Shown: positions 27,799-36,959, numbered from the stretch's first letter. The stretch: 64,000 nucleotides of DNA from Flavobacterium sp. N3904 (GCF_025947305.1 NZ_CP110009.1:4133501-4197500); one strand, 5' to 3'. The notes: generated from the sequence alone by a model not told the origin. Made by a program: numbers and translations.

Positions 27799-28917
27799 AT
27801 GATAACCATACAAGAAGCCAAGTCCAAAAACGAATTAATCGAATTCATAAAATTCCCTTTCACTTTATACAAAGACAATACATATTGGGTTCCGCCTATT
27901 ATTGCTGATGAACTGGAAACGTTTGACAAAACCAAAAATCCTGCTTTTGAAAGTGCCGAAGCTTTCTTTTTTATAGCTCTAAAAAACGAAAAAATAGTTG
28001 GCAGAATCGCTGCTATAATCAACTGGGATGAAGTCAATAACCAACAAAAAAAGAAAGTCCGTTTTGGCTGGTTTGACGTTATAGATGATATCGAAGTAAC
28101 CAAAGCATTACTCGAAAAAGTATATGAGTTGGGTAAAGCTAACAATCTCGAATATGTAGAAGGCCCCATGGGATTCTCTAATCTAGACAAAGTAGGCGTG
28201 CTTACGGAAGGTTTTGATGAATTGGGTACTATGATCACTTGGTACAATTATCCTTATTATGCGAGTCATTTTGAAAAACTTGGATATGTAACAGAGAAAG
28301 AATATCTGGAACACAAGTTCCCATTTGCCAATGCAAAACCTGAATTTTTCGAAAAAATAAATGAGTTAGTCAAAAAAAGATACCAACTAAAGCCCATTAA
28401 TTTTAAATCTACCAAAGACGTTATGCCATATGTAGATAAAATGTTTGATTTGTTTAACGAATCTTACGCGAGTTTATCCTCATTTGTTGCTATAACAGAT
28501 ATTCAAAAAGAATATTTCAAGAAAAAATACATCAGTTTTATCAATCCGGAATATATAAAATATGTAGAAGACAAAGATGGAAATCTAGTTGCTTTTGCCA
28601 TCGTAATGCCTAGTTTTTCCAAGTCCTTGCAAAAAGCCAACGGCAAATTATTCCCTTTTGGGTTTCTTCATTTATTAAACGCCAGACGCAACAGTAAAGA
28701 TGTAGTTTTTTACCTTATTGGAGTTCATCCAGAATATCAGAACAAAGGAGTCACTGCCATCATTTTTAATGAATACCACAAAACCTTTACCAAAAAAGGA
28801 ATTGAAAATTGTTTCAGGACACCAGAATTAGCAGATAATCTAGCAATACAATTGATTTGGAAAAATTTTAATCCAGTGGTGCATTGCAGAAGAAAAACAT
28901 ATAGAAAAGAATTGTAA
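27799..28917 (+). CDS. GNAT-fold acyltransferase-like protein
   Basis: 372 residues. It appears to contain two GNAT-like halves. The N-terminal half has FFIALKNEKIVGRIAAIINW. The C-terminal half has VVFYLIGVHPEYQNKGVTA, which matches the acetyl-CoA-binding motif A, followed by CFRTPELADNLAIQLIWKNF. Close relatives in Flavobacteria are often labelled GTP cyclohydrolase, but nothing here resembles FolE or RibA, so I do not use that name. The substrate is unknown. It is the second gene after the outer-membrane protein and ends at a strong terminator. Confidence 0.7.
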   Translation: MITIQEAKSKNELIEFIKFPFTLYKDNTYWVPPIIADELETFDKTKNPAFESAEAFFFIALKNEKIVGRIAAIINWDEVNNQQKKKVRFGWFDVIDDIEVTKALLEKVYELGKANNLEYVEGPMGFSNLDKVGVLTEGFDELGTMITWYNYPYYASHFEKLGYVTEKEYLEHKFPFANAKPEFFEKINELVKKRYQLKPINFKSTKDVMPYVDKMFDLFNESYASLSSFVAITDIQKEYFKKKYISFINPEYIKYVEDKDGNLVAFAIVMPSFSKSLQKANGKLFPFGFLHLLNARRNSKDVVFYLIGVHPEYQNKGVTAIIFNEYHKTFTKKGIENCFRTPELADNLAIQLIWKNFNPVVHCRRKTYRKEL

Positions 28918-28941
28918 AAAGAAATTAAACTATTAAATATA

Positions 28942-28973
28942 AAAAGCCGAAAATCATTATATTTTCGGCTTTT
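28942..28973. terminator. Bidirectional terminator
   Basis: A 13-bp perfect stem AAAAGCCGAAAAT with a 6-nt loop; T runs on the plus strand and A runs to the left. It serves the GNAT-like gene and the converging PUR-family gene. Confidence 0.9.
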
Positions 28974-29001
28974 ATATTTAAGTAAGTAATCGTTGTAATA
29001 A

Positions 29002-29382
29002 TTAAATATCATCAAATTCGATATCCGTAAAACTGGAAACATTCGGGATGATATCTTCGTCAGTTTTCTCCAAAACGTATTCTTTTTTGAAGTCTCTTTG
29101 GTGTCTTTCAGATATAACTTCTTCGCCTTTGTGGTTCAAAACATAGGAAGTCATTTCTTCTAAAATTTCTGCAAAAGCGGTAAAATCTTCTTTATACAAA
29201 TAGATTTTATGTTTTTTGAAATGAAAAGAACCATCTTCTTCGGTAAACTTTTTACTTTCAGTAATGGTAATATAATAATCATCTGCCTTGGTTGCTCTCA
29301 CATCAAAGAAATAAGTTCTTCGTCCGGCTCTTAAAACTTTTGAAAATATTTCTTCTTTTTCTAACATGTCATTTTCTCTCAT
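29002..29382 (-). CDS. PUR-family DNA/RNA-binding protein (DUF3276)
   Basis: 126 residues. The Pur-alpha-like beta-beta-beta-alpha unit is visible from about 10 to 75, with FSKVLRAGRRTYFFDVR and YYITITESKKF, and a flexible charged tail follows. The family is nearly universal in Bacteroidetes. The spirochaete homologue BpuR binds single-stranded nucleic acid and regulates gene expression; the role in Flavobacteria is inferred. A second ATG at residue 6 is possible. Single gene, upstream of a terminator. Confidence 0.9.
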   Translation of the reverse strand: MRENDMLEKEEIFSKVLRAGRRTYFFDVRATKADDYYITITESKKFTEEDGSFHFKKHKIYLYKEDFTAFAEILEEMTSYVLNHKGEEVISERHQRDFKKEYVLEKTDEDIIPNVSSFTDIEFDDI

Positions 29383-29449
29383 AATCGTATCGTCATTTTT
29401 TTATTTAATAGCAATCAAAAATCTTAAAAATTTATGTATTATCCAACAA

Positions 29450-31210
29450 TTAAAGCAATTCTTTTTCTGAAAGTTGCTTCAAATAAAGAGCAGAATAGTG
29501 TCCTTTTTCATTTATCAGTTGATTATGAGTACCTTGTTGAATAATTTTACCGTCTTCGAGAATAATAATTTTATCAGCATTCTTTGCCGATGAAACGCGA
29601 TGACTTACGATTATAGTAGTTTTGTTTTTACAAATTTCGTGAAGATTATTTAATATAGCTTCTTCGGTTTCAGTATCAACTGCAGACAAACAATCATCAA
29701 AAAGCAAGATCTGTGGATTTTTTATGATGGCACGCGCAATAGAAACCCTTTGTTTTTGCCCCCCCGACAAGGTGATGCCTCTTTCTCCAAGAATGGTATC
29801 GTATTGTTTATTAAAACCTACAATATTGTCATGCACTACAGCACTTTTCGCAGCAGCTTCCACTTCCAGATCCGTTGCGTCTTCTTTTCCAAATTTGATA
29901 TTATTCTTGATACTATCCGAAAAGAGAAACGCATCCTGAGGCACTACTCCAATACTGTTACGCAGGTCAAATAAATTGAGTTGACTGATTTCTTTGTTAT
30001 CAATGGTAATTTGGCCACTGGTTACATCATAAAGTCTCGAAATCAAAGAAACAATAGTTGATTTTCCTGATCCAGTTTTGCCCAATATTGCCAAGGTTTC
30101 TCCTTTTTGGACCGTGAAAGATACATTCTGCAATGCTTTTATATGGGTATCTTCATAGGTATAACTCACATTGTCAAAAGTGATACTGCCTTCGATTTTC
30201 GAGTGGCTCAGATTTTTGTTTTTTATATCAGGTACGATTTTTAAGAATTCATTGAGCCTTTTTTGGGAGGCCTCAGCTTCCTGAACCATCGAAGAAACCC
30301 AACCCAAAGAAGCAACTGGCCAAGTAAGCATGTTTACATACAAAATGAATTCGGCAATAGTACCAATGTTTTTTATAGTCCCATCTATGTACATTAACCC
30401 TCCAAAATAAATCACAATCAAGTTACTCACTCCAATAAGAGCGAGCATTAATGGTCCAAACAACGATTGCACTTTGGCCAAACTCAGACTCTTGCTTTTG
30501 CTTTCATTGGCCAGATCCGACATAATAACCTGATTTTGATCTTCCAACGAATAGGCTTTTATTACTCTTATTCCAGAGAAAACTTCTTGGGTATAGCTTG
30601 AGACTTTGGATAAATATTGTTGAAAAGTGGTGCTTCTTTTGTTGATTTCAGAACTCAATTTAAAAATACAATACGATAATATAGGCAATGGCAATATTGT
30701 ATATAAAGTGAGTCGAGGAGATACATTATACATATAACCAATTACGATAGCAAAACGAATAAAAGTGTTGATAGTGTACATTACAGCTGGCCCAACGTAC
30801 ATTCTTACTTTAGACACATCTTCGCTGATGCGATTCATTAAATCTCCAGTACGATTTTGTTTGTAGAAATTTTGCGATAGATTTTCGTACTGACGGAACA
30901 CTTCATTTTTCAAATCAAATTCAATGTGGCGCGACATAACAATCAACGTTTGACGCATTAAGAAAGTCAAAAAACCTGCAATGATGGTAGTAGCTATAAT
31001 CAGTAAAATATTTGAAATTAACTGCTGACTTATAATACTGGTATCAACGGCTTTACTTTTAGAAAAAGCTTCAATTTCATTAAATGATTTACTGATCAGC
31101 TTTGGTGTAAACAAAGAAAATATTTGTGCGATTATAGTGATAAATATCCCAAGTAAAAAACTGTATTTGTACTTAATGAAATATTTATTTAAATAGCGTA
31201 ATTCTTTCAT
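29450..31210 (-). CDS. ABC exporter half-transporter, MsbA-like (permease plus ATPase)
   Basis: 586 residues. Six membrane helices (about 15-300) form the exporter domain. The nucleotide-binding domain (about 340-580) has Walker A GKTGSGKST, signature LSGGQKQR, Walker B ILLFDDCLSAVD with Cys in place of the usual Pro before Leu, and an H-loop in VSHRVSS. The aspartate after Walker B replaces the usual catalytic Glu (DD instead of DE), so this half may hydrolyse ATP poorly or pair with another half. The family exports lipids, drugs or peptides. No neighbouring partner gene is visible. Confidence 0.9.
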   Translation of the reverse strand: MKELRYLNKYFIKYKYSFLLGIFITIIAQIFSLFTPKLISKSFNEIEAFSKSKAVDTSIISQQLISNILLIIATTIIAGFLTFLMRQTLIVMSRHIEFDLKNEVFRQYENLSQNFYKQNRTGDLMNRISEDVSKVRMYVGPAVMYTINTFIRFAIVIGYMYNVSPRLTLYTILPLPILSYCIFKLSSEINKRSTTFQQYLSKVSSYTQEVFSGIRVIKAYSLEDQNQVIMSDLANESKSKSLSLAKVQSLFGPLMLALIGVSNLIVIYFGGLMYIDGTIKNIGTIAEFILYVNMLTWPVASLGWVSSMVQEAEASQKRLNEFLKIVPDIKNKNLSHSKIEGSITFDNVSYTYEDTHIKALQNVSFTVQKGETLAILGKTGSGKSTIVSLISRLYDVTSGQITIDNKEISQLNLFDLRNSIGVVPQDAFLFSDSIKNNIKFGKEDATDLEVEAAAKSAVVHDNIVGFNKQYDTILGERGITLSGGQKQRVSIARAIIKNPQILLFDDCLSAVDTETEEAILNNLHEICKNKTTIIVSHRVSSAKNADKIIILEDGKIIQQGTHNQLINEKGHYSALYLKQLSEKELL

Positions 31211-31354
31211 ATTTTAAGATATTCGATATTGAATTGTTTTTGTTTTTTATTTAATGTTTAAATTTTAACAATTGTTATAAAAATTTGTCTGTTGCAAAAA
31301 ATTGCTGAATATTTATTTTAAGATAAATTTAATGCTGTATATTTATTTATTATG

Positions 31355-31362
31355 TATGTTTG
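31355..31362 (+). promoter_or_regulatory. -7 promoter element of the leucine-type dehydrogenase gene
   Basis: TATGTTTG fits TAnnTTTG, 47 nt before the ATG at 31410. Confidence 0.45.
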
Positions 31363-31409
31363 AGACATCATTTTAATAAATTCGTAATTTTTAACTAAAA
31401 AATAATACT

Positions 31410-32516
31410 ATGAATGCTACTGTTACTACTGGAAAAGAACTTCAAAAAATGGATCCTGTTTTTGGACAATTGTCTTTTAACGATCACGAGCAAATTGTTT
31501 TTTGTAACGACAAAGATACAGGATTAAAAGCAATTATTGGTATTCATAATTCGGTTATGGGGCCTGCATTGGGCGGAACCCGTATGTTTAATTATGCCAA
31601 TGAATGGGAAGCTTTGAATGATGTTTTGCGTCTTTCCAGAGGGATGACTTATAAAGCAGCAATTACAGGATTGAATATTGGTGGTGGAAAAGCGGTTATT
31701 ATTGGTGATGCCAAAACCCAAAAAACTCCCGAATTGATGCGTAAATTTGGAGAATTTGTACATTCGTTAAGCGGAAGATATATTACGGCTGAAGATGTAG
31801 GAATGGAAACTGCCGACATGGATCTTGTGAGAGACGTAACACCTTATGTTACGGGAATCTCTGAAGAAAGAGGTGGAGCAGGTAATCCGTCTCCGGTTAC
31901 AGCTTTTGGAGTTTACATGGGAATGAAAGCGGCTGCTAAACAACAATTTGGTTCAGAAAAATTAGAAGGCAAAAAAATATTGGTTCAAGGTATTGGACAT
32001 GTGGGTGAAACTTTGGTTGAATATTTGACAAAAGAAGGAGCTCAAGTTTTTATTGCTGATATCAATGAAGAAAAATTGTATCAAGTAGCGGCAAAATATA
32101 ATGCACAAGTATTTACAGGAGACGATTTGTACAGTGCCGATGTCGATATTTATGCACCTTGTGCTATGGGAGCCACAATTAATGATAACACGGTAAACAA
32201 AATAAAAGCCAAAGTAATTGCAGGTGCTGCCAACAATCAATTGGCAAACGAAAATACACACGGGTTGATTTTGCAAGAAAGAGGAATTCTTTATGCTCCG
32301 GATTTCTTGATTAATGCAGGAGGAATCATCAACGTTTATGCTGAATTGGCTCATTATGACAAAGCAGAAATCATGCGTAAAACCGAAAATATTTACAATA
32401 CAACATTGGAGATATTTGACTATGCTGTTGCCAATGCAATAACAACACATCAGGCTGCCTTGACTATTGCACAAAATCGTATTGATTTAAGAAAGATAGA
32501 AAACAGTAAGAAATAG
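31410..32516 (+). CDS. Glu/Leu/Phe/Val dehydrogenase, leucine dehydrogenase type
   Basis: 368 residues. Dimerisation and substrate domain: GPALGGTRMF and GLNIGGGKAVI, whose Lys is the catalytic lysine, and a second catalytic Asp in TAEDVGM. NAD-binding Rossmann motif: VQGIGHVGETL. The length and motifs fit leucine dehydrogenase, which reversibly deaminates branched-chain amino acids to 2-oxo acids using NAD. This is relevant for branched-chain fatty-acid primers, which are abundant in Flavobacteria. Monocistronic, with a terminator at 32538-32585. Specificity between Leu, Val and Phe cannot be fixed by eye. Confidence 0.93.
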   Translation: MNATVTTGKELQKMDPVFGQLSFNDHEQIVFCNDKDTGLKAIIGIHNSVMGPALGGTRMFNYANEWEALNDVLRLSRGMTYKAAITGLNIGGGKAVIIGDAKTQKTPELMRKFGEFVHSLSGRYITAEDVGMETADMDLVRDVTPYVTGISEERGGAGNPSPVTAFGVYMGMKAAAKQQFGSEKLEGKKILVQGIGHVGETLVEYLTKEGAQVFIADINEEKLYQVAAKYNAQVFTGDDLYSADVDIYAPCAMGATINDNTVNKIKAKVIAGAANNQLANENTHGLILQERGILYAPDFLINAGGIINVYAELAHYDKAEIMRKTENIYNTTLEIFDYAVANAITTHQAALTIAQNRIDLRKIENSKK

Positions 32517-32537
32517 TTTTAAGTATACAAATTTAAG

Positions 32538-32585
32538 TCTCAGTTTTTCAGTCCCGCTTTGGGCTGAAAACTGAGATTTCTATTT
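32538..32585 (+). terminator. Terminator of the dehydrogenase gene
   Basis: A stem of 13 bp with one bulge (TCTCAGTTTTTCAG against CTGAAAACTGAGA), a 12-nt loop and a T-rich tail. Confidence 0.75.
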
Positions 32586-32679
32586 TCAGTTGACCACAAA
32601 ACTACAACAGCGACTGAAAACTGCAATTAAAATTTATCAAATAAAACGGTTATAATTTTCATTTAAGGGATGAAATTCT

Positions 32680-32687
32680 TATTTTTG
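32680..32687 (+). promoter_or_regulatory. -7 promoter element of the nusB operon
   Basis: TATTTTTG fits TAnnTTTG, 28 nt before the GTG start of nusB. Confidence 0.5.
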
Positions 32688-32715
32688 CAGACTAATTTTA
32701 AAAAGTTCTTACAAG

Positions 32716-33660
32716 GTGGTAAACAGAAGACACATTCGAGTTAAAGTCATGCAATCTATTTATGCAATGCATCAAAATGGTTCTGACAATCTAGAAAAAG
32801 AAGAAAAATTTCTTTTTTACAGCATTGATGCCATTCAGGATTTATACCTTATAATGCTATCGTCTTTGATAGAAATTTGTAAAAAAGAAACGGTTTTTTT
32901 ACACCTGTCGAGCCAAAAACACTTAGCTACTAAAGAAGAACGCAATCCGAACGAAAAATTCATCAAAAACAGTATTTTTCAAATTCTTGCCGAAAACAAT
33001 TCCCTTAGTATTGCTTTAGAAAATCGTTCCATCAACAATTGGACATTAAACGATGATTATATTATTCTATTGCTTAATGCCATAAAAGAAAGCTATTTGT
33101 ATGCTAAATATATGAGCAATACAATAAATACTTTTGAAGAAGACAAAGAATTCATAATTAATATATTCACAGATGTAATTGTTCCTAACGAAAAATTATA
33201 CGAATATATTGAAGATGATAAATTGACCTGGATTGATGATATCCCGTTGGTAAATACCCATATCATCAAACAACTAAAAGCCATCAAACAAGGTGAGGAT
33301 GACAACTTTAGAGTTCCAAAATTATACAAAGACAACGAAGATAAAGCTTACGTAAAAGATTTATTTAGAAAAACTGTTTTAAACGAAGCGGAACTGGCCA
33401 AAGAATATGTAGACAAAACTCCCAATTGGGATAGCGACAGAATCGCTGAAATTGACACTATCATTCTAAAAATGGCAATTTGCGAATTTTTAAAATTCCC
33501 TTCAATTCCCGTAAAAGTAACATTGAATGAATATTTAGAATTGGCAAAAGAATACTCTACACCAAAAAGCAGTATTTTTATCAACGGAATTTTAGACAAT
33601 TTGGTAAAAGAACTTGAGGCAAATAAAAAAATTGTCAAAATCGGAAGAGGTTTGATGTAA
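32716..33660 (+). CDS. nusB: Transcription antitermination factor NusB (long Bacteroidetes form)
   Basis: 314 residues, about twice the E. coli length. The start is GTG, giving MVNRRHIRVKVMQSIYAMHQ, a conserved opening in Flavobacteria. The true NusB helical domain is in the C-terminal 120 residues (DRIAEIDTIILKMAICEFLKF with PVKVTLNEYLELAKEYS). The extra N-terminal part is a helical, charged extension common in this phylum. NusB binds boxA with NusE in rRNA antitermination. It is the first gene of the nusB-DUF1573-yajC operon; the next gene starts 9 bp later. Confidence 0.93.
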   Translation: MVNRRHIRVKVMQSIYAMHQNGSDNLEKEEKFLFYSIDAIQDLYLIMLSSLIEICKKETVFLHLSSQKHLATKEERNPNEKFIKNSIFQILAENNSLSIALENRSINNWTLNDDYIILLLNAIKESYLYAKYMSNTINTFEEDKEFIINIFTDVIVPNEKLYEYIEDDKLTWIDDIPLVNTHIIKQLKAIKQGEDDNFRVPKLYKDNEDKAYVKDLFRKTVLNEAELAKEYVDKTPNWDSDRIAEIDTIILKMAICEFLKFPSIPVKVTLNEYLELAKEYSTPKSSIFINGILDNLVKELEANKKIVKIGRGLM

Positions 33661-33669
33661 TTTTTCGTA

Positions 33670-34095
33670 ATGAATAAAAAAGCAATACATATACTATTAG
33701 TTTTGGTAACGATTTTACTATCGTCCTGCAAAAACAATACTGACTCTGCAAAGAATGACGGAAAATTTCCAGAAATAACTTTTTCAAAAAAAACATATGA
33801 TTTTGGCTCAGTTAATCAAGGAGATATTGTAGAAACCGAATTCGAATTTACAAATTCAGGAAATAAGGACTTGTTAATAACACAGGCAACAGGATCTTGT
33901 GGTTGTACCATACCCGATTTTCCCAAAAGAGCCATTCAACCTGGTGAAAGTGAAAAAATTAAGGTTTCGTTTAATTCAACAGGAAAAAGCGGAATGCAAA
34001 ACAAAACTGTAACAATTGAATCGAATACAAAAGCAGGCATTGAAACAGTAAACATAACAGCAAATGTAATTCCAAGGACTGGAATCGCACAATAA
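33670..34095 (+). CDS. DUF1573 lipoprotein
   Basis: 141 residues. Lipoprotein signal with Cys at 20 (LLSSC) followed by Lys-Asn-Asn. The single DUF1573 Ig/ASH-like domain (about 40-135) has the hallmarks YDFGSVNQGD, EFTNSGNKDL and GSCGCT. A non-acidic residue after the Cys suggests it may stay in the periplasm. It lies between nusB and yajC, a conserved order in Flavobacteria. Function unknown; possibly an envelope assembly or scaffold protein. Confidence 0.9.
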   Translation: MNKKAIHILLVLVTILLSSCKNNTDSAKNDGKFPEITFSKKTYDFGSVNQGDIVETEFEFTNSGNKDLLITQATGSCGCTIPDFPKRAIQPGESEKIKVSFNSTGKSGMQNKTVTIESNTKAGIETVNITANVIPRTGIAQ

Positions 34096-34126
34096 TTCTT
34101 TAAAACAAAAACTAAATATTTAAATT

Positions 34127-34399
34127 ATGGGACAATTAACTCAATTTGCACCGTTTCTATTAATGTTTGTAGTGATCTATTTCTTTATGATCAGACCACA
34201 ACAAAAAAGAGCCAAAAACGAAAAAGAATTCGAAAGCGCATTGAAAGTAGGTGACAAAATCATCACAAAAAGTGGACTTCACGGTAAAATTGCTGAGCTT
34301 GCAGATACTACAGTTGTTATTGAAACAATGTCAGGAAAGTTAAAAATGGAACGTTCTGCTATTTCTATGGAAATGAGTGCTTCATTGGCAAAAAAATAA
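34127..34399 (+). CDS. yajC: Preprotein translocase accessory subunit YajC
   Basis: 90 residues. One N-terminal membrane helix with the signature FMIRPQQKRAKNEKEF, then a small cytosolic domain containing VGDKIITKSGLHGKI. YajC associates with SecDF at the Sec translocon. It is last in the operon with nusB and the DUF1573 gene, 31 bp after the latter, and is followed by a strong terminator. Confidence 0.96.
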   Translation: MGQLTQFAPFLLMFVVIYFFMIRPQQKRAKNEKEFESALKVGDKIITKSGLHGKIAELADTTVVIETMSGKLKMERSAISMEMSASLAKK

Positions 34400-34414
34400 T
34401 TATTCTAGCTCATA

Positions 34415-34455
34415 AAAAAATCCCAAATTCAGTTTATTTGAATTTGGGATTTTTT
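34415..34455. terminator. Bidirectional terminator after yajC
   Basis: A 17-bp perfect stem, AAAAAATCCCAAATTCA paired with its complement, and a 7-nt loop. T runs on both strands serve yajC and the converging lysine-rich gene. Confidence 0.9.
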
Positions 34456-34474
34456 AGTTTAAAAAAGGATTTTA

Positions 34475-35029
34475 TTATTTTTTACTCTTTTTTCCTTTTT
34501 TAGATTTTTTTGCTTTTGCTTTAGCTTTTTTCTCTTTAGCTTTAGCTTTTAACTTTGCTTTTTTGGCTTTATCCTTTTTGGCTTTCTTTGCTTTTTTGGC
34601 TTTTGCTTTTGCTTTTTCTTTAGCTTTCGCTTTTTTGGCTTTTTCTTTTTCTTTTTCGCTCATTTTTACTTTGTTTTTTTTCTTTTTCTTATCTCCGTTT
34701 TTTTCTTTCGGAATTAGTACTCCTTCTTCAACTTTAATTTCTTCTTTTACAATGGCAACCATCTCAGCTTTTGGAGCTGGAACAGCTACTTTTGCTCTAC
34801 TTGGTCTAGTTCTTGTAGCTGTAGAAACAGATTTTACAGTAGCCGGTTTTACAGTCATAGGTTTAACAACAACTGGCTTTGGAGTAGCAGGCTTTACTAC
34901 AGCACGTTTTACAATCGCAGCAGTTGAAGCAGCAGGTTTTGTAACAACTGGTTTTACCTCTTTTGGCAACTCATTAGTTCCTGATAATGTTGCATCAGGA
35001 ATAACATTTTCTTCTTTTTTTTCTATCAT
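34475..35029 (-). CDS. Lysine/alanine/proline-rich, histone-H1-like protein
   Basis: 184 residues. After an acidic start (about 1-25) come Lys-Pro-x-Thr repeats (about 25-70, VKPATPKP, VKPMTVKP), a short mixed segment, then an almost pure Lys/Ala tail (about 113-184, KAKAKAKKAKKAKKDK type). The tail resembles the DNA-binding tail of histone H1 and bacterial H1-like proteins such as AlgP or Hc1. No signal peptide and no fold-forming domain are seen. Likely a nucleoid- or RNA-binding protein. Low-complexity sequence makes family assignment by eye uncertain. Confidence 0.7.
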   Translation of the reverse strand: MIEKKEENVIPDATLSGTNELPKEVKPVVTKPAASTAAIVKRAVVKPATPKPVVVKPMTVKPATVKSVSTATRTRPSRAKVAVPAPKAEMVAIVKEEIKVEEGVLIPKEKNGDKKKKKNKVKMSEKEKEKAKKAKAKEKAKAKAKKAKKAKKDKAKKAKLKAKAKEKKAKAKAKKSKKGKKSKK

Positions 35030-35277
35030 AATAGTATTTATTTTAATATGTGATTTGTTCTATTAATGCTATAGATGAAATGGGGTCTCTTTAAAAAAAT
35101 CTTCAATGTTAAATAATTGTTAGATTTATATTAACAAATATAATGAATAATAACACAGCCTAATGTTAAGCTTTTGCGAATTTAAAAAAAAATTCTAAGG
35201 ATTTTTCTTGGTTTTAAATCAAAACGAATCAAAATATTTTAAACTTCAGGAAGTGAAAGTTTGCAATTTGAAAAAAA

Positions 35278-35302
35278 AATCCCAAAAACAAATTTTGGGA
35301 TT
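35278..35302 (-). terminator. Terminator of the DUF1801 gene
   Basis: A 10-bp stem, AATCCCAAAA with TTTTGGGATT and a 5-nt loop, followed on the minus strand by a T run; only 7 bp after the stop. Confidence 0.8.
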
Positions 35303-35308
35303 TTAGAA

Positions 35309-35644
35309 TTATTTTATGCCTTGTTTTTCAATTTCAATTGCTTCTGCAATATAACTCAAAATGGTTTCTTCATCGATCTCTTCTTTTGAAGTAAATCTCC
35401 ATTGTCGCATTGATTTTGTTATTCCTTCTTGGGCATTTACTAATTTTTTATTTGGGTCTTTTAGATGAACTCCTTTAAAAAACCATATTGCAAAGAAATG
35501 TTTGAAGCCTGCAATACCAATCACATTTTTAGCATTAAAAACATAAACTGGTCCGCCCCACTTGGTTGTTTCTACCAATTCGGTTTTGGCAATCATCGAC
35601 TTCAGAAGATCCAATTCAGTTTTCCAAATATTTGTTTTATCCAT
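35309..35644 (-). CDS. DUF1801 (frataxin-like fold) protein
   Basis: 111 residues. The DUF1801 core is visible: ETTKWGGPVYVFNAKNVIGI, HFFAIWFFKGVHL and SMRQWRFTSKEEID. The family includes B. subtilis YdhG, proposed as an iron chaperone; others are unassigned. It is short compared with members carrying an extra C-terminal region, but the core domain is complete. It starts 17 bp after the pepT stop on the same strand and may be co-transcribed with it. Confidence 0.85.
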   Translation of the reverse strand: MDKTNIWKTELDLLKSMIAKTELVETTKWGGPVYVFNAKNVIGIAGFKHFFAIWFFKGVHLKDPNKKLVNAQEGITKSMRQWRFTSKEEIDEETILSYIAEAIEIEKQGIK

Positions 35645-35661
35645 GTATTTAGGATATAGAA

Positions 35662-36936
35662 TTATTTTTTCTTCGGATTTTCTCCTATTTTTAAATAGTC
35701 CCCTTTTGCAGTCAACTCTGCAATTCTCACAATCACTTCTACCGCTTTTTGCATACTTTCAACAGGAACATATTCATATTTTCCGTGAAAGTTATGTCCC
35801 CCAGCAAAGATATTAGGACAAGGCAAGCCCTTGTAGGATAATTGACATCCATCTGTACCGCCACGAATGGGTTTGATTAATGGTCGGATTCCGAGTTCTC
35901 TCATCGCTTTTTCGACAATAAAAACAATATGTTTTACAGGAAGCACCTTCTCTTTCATATTGTAATATTGATCCTTTACTTCGGCAATGACAATATCTTC
36001 CCCAAATTTTTTCGCAAATCGTCTATTGATTTTTTTAGTGATTTTAGCAATTAGTTCTTTGCGTTTTTCGAATTTCAATTTATTATGGTCTCTAATAATT
36101 AATTCCAAAACTGTTTCCTCAATACTGCCTGTTAAGTGATGGACATGAAAAAAACCTTCGTATCCTTTGGTTTCTTGAGGTGTTTCGTCTTTTGGCAATT
36201 CATTTATAAATTCATTGGCAATAAGCATTGAATTGATCATTTTCCCTTTGGCATAGCCAGGATGCACACTTTTTCCTTTGAAAGTAATTTTGGCACCAGC
36301 GGCATTAAAATTTTCATATTCTAATTCGCCTACTTGGCTACCATCCATTGTATAAGCCCAATCGGCTCCAAATTTATCAACATCAAAATGATGAGCTCCA
36401 CGACCTATTTCTTCGTCCGGAGTAAATGCTATTCTAATTTTTCCATGTTTGATTTCAGGGTGATTCACAAGGAATTCCATAGCTGTAACTATTTCGGTAA
36501 TTCCGGCTTTGTCATCAGCTCCCAATAAAGTAGTACCATCTGTTGTGATTAAGGTTTGCCCTTTGTACTGTAATAAATCTTTGAAATAAGAGGGTGATAA
36601 GACGATATTTTGTTCTGCATTCAAAACAATATCCTTGCCATCATAATTGGAAACTATTTGTGGTTTTACATTAGCTCCGCAAAAATCAGGGGAAGTGTCA
36701 AAATGAGAAATAAAACCAATAGTAGGAACTTCTTCTGTTATATTACTTGGCAATGTCGCCATTATATAAGCCTTATCGTCGATAGTAATATCTTCTAGTC
36801 CAATTTGTTTTAATTCTTCTACAAGTTTGTTGGCCAAATCCCATTGTTTGTGAGTGCTTGGTGTTGATTCTGAACTCGAATCAGATTCTGTATCAATTGT
36901 TACATAACTAATAAAGCGATCTATAATATGTTGCAT
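35662..36936 (-). CDS. pepT: Peptidase T (tripeptide aminopeptidase)
   Basis: 424 residues from the ATG at 36936 (MQHIIDRF); a start 18 bp upstream is also open but overlaps less well with the promoter. M20 metallopeptidase motifs: SHFDTSPDF (His and Asp), LLGADDKAG (bridging Asp), PDEEIGRGA (catalytic Glu) and IRGGTDGC. The enzyme removes N-terminal residues from tripeptides in the cytosol, using two zinc ions. The DUF1801 gene follows by 17 bp. Confidence 0.96.
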   Translation of the reverse strand: MQHIIDRFISYVTIDTESDSSSESTPSTHKQWDLANKLVEELKQIGLEDITIDDKAYIMATLPSNITEEVPTIGFISHFDTSPDFCGANVKPQIVSNYDGKDIVLNAEQNIVLSPSYFKDLLQYKGQTLITTDGTTLLGADDKAGITEIVTAMEFLVNHPEIKHGKIRIAFTPDEEIGRGAHHFDVDKFGADWAYTMDGSQVGELEYENFNAAGAKITFKGKSVHPGYAKGKMINSMLIANEFINELPKDETPQETKGYEGFFHVHHLTGSIEETVLELIIRDHNKLKFEKRKELIAKITKKINRRFAKKFGEDIVIAEVKDQYYNMKEKVLPVKHIVFIVEKAMRELGIRPLIKPIRGGTDGCQLSYKGLPCPNIFAGGHNFHGKYEYVPVESMQKAVEVIVRIAELTAKGDYLKIGENPKKK

Positions 36937-36951
36937 GGTATTTATTTTTAA

Positions 36952-36959
36952 CAAAGATA
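36952..36959 (-). promoter_or_regulatory. -7 promoter element of pepT
   Basis: Minus-strand TATCTTTG fits TAnnTTTG, 15 nt before the ATG at 36936. Confidence 0.45.

Noticed and set aside
27799..28917. GTP cyclohydrolase label often attached to this family
   Set aside because: No FolE or RibA motif is present; the C-terminal half matches a GNAT acetyl-CoA motif.
34563..35066. 167-codon hydrophobic plus-strand ORF
   Set aside because: It is the antisense of the Lys/Ala-rich gene; lysine codons read backwards give Phe and Leu.
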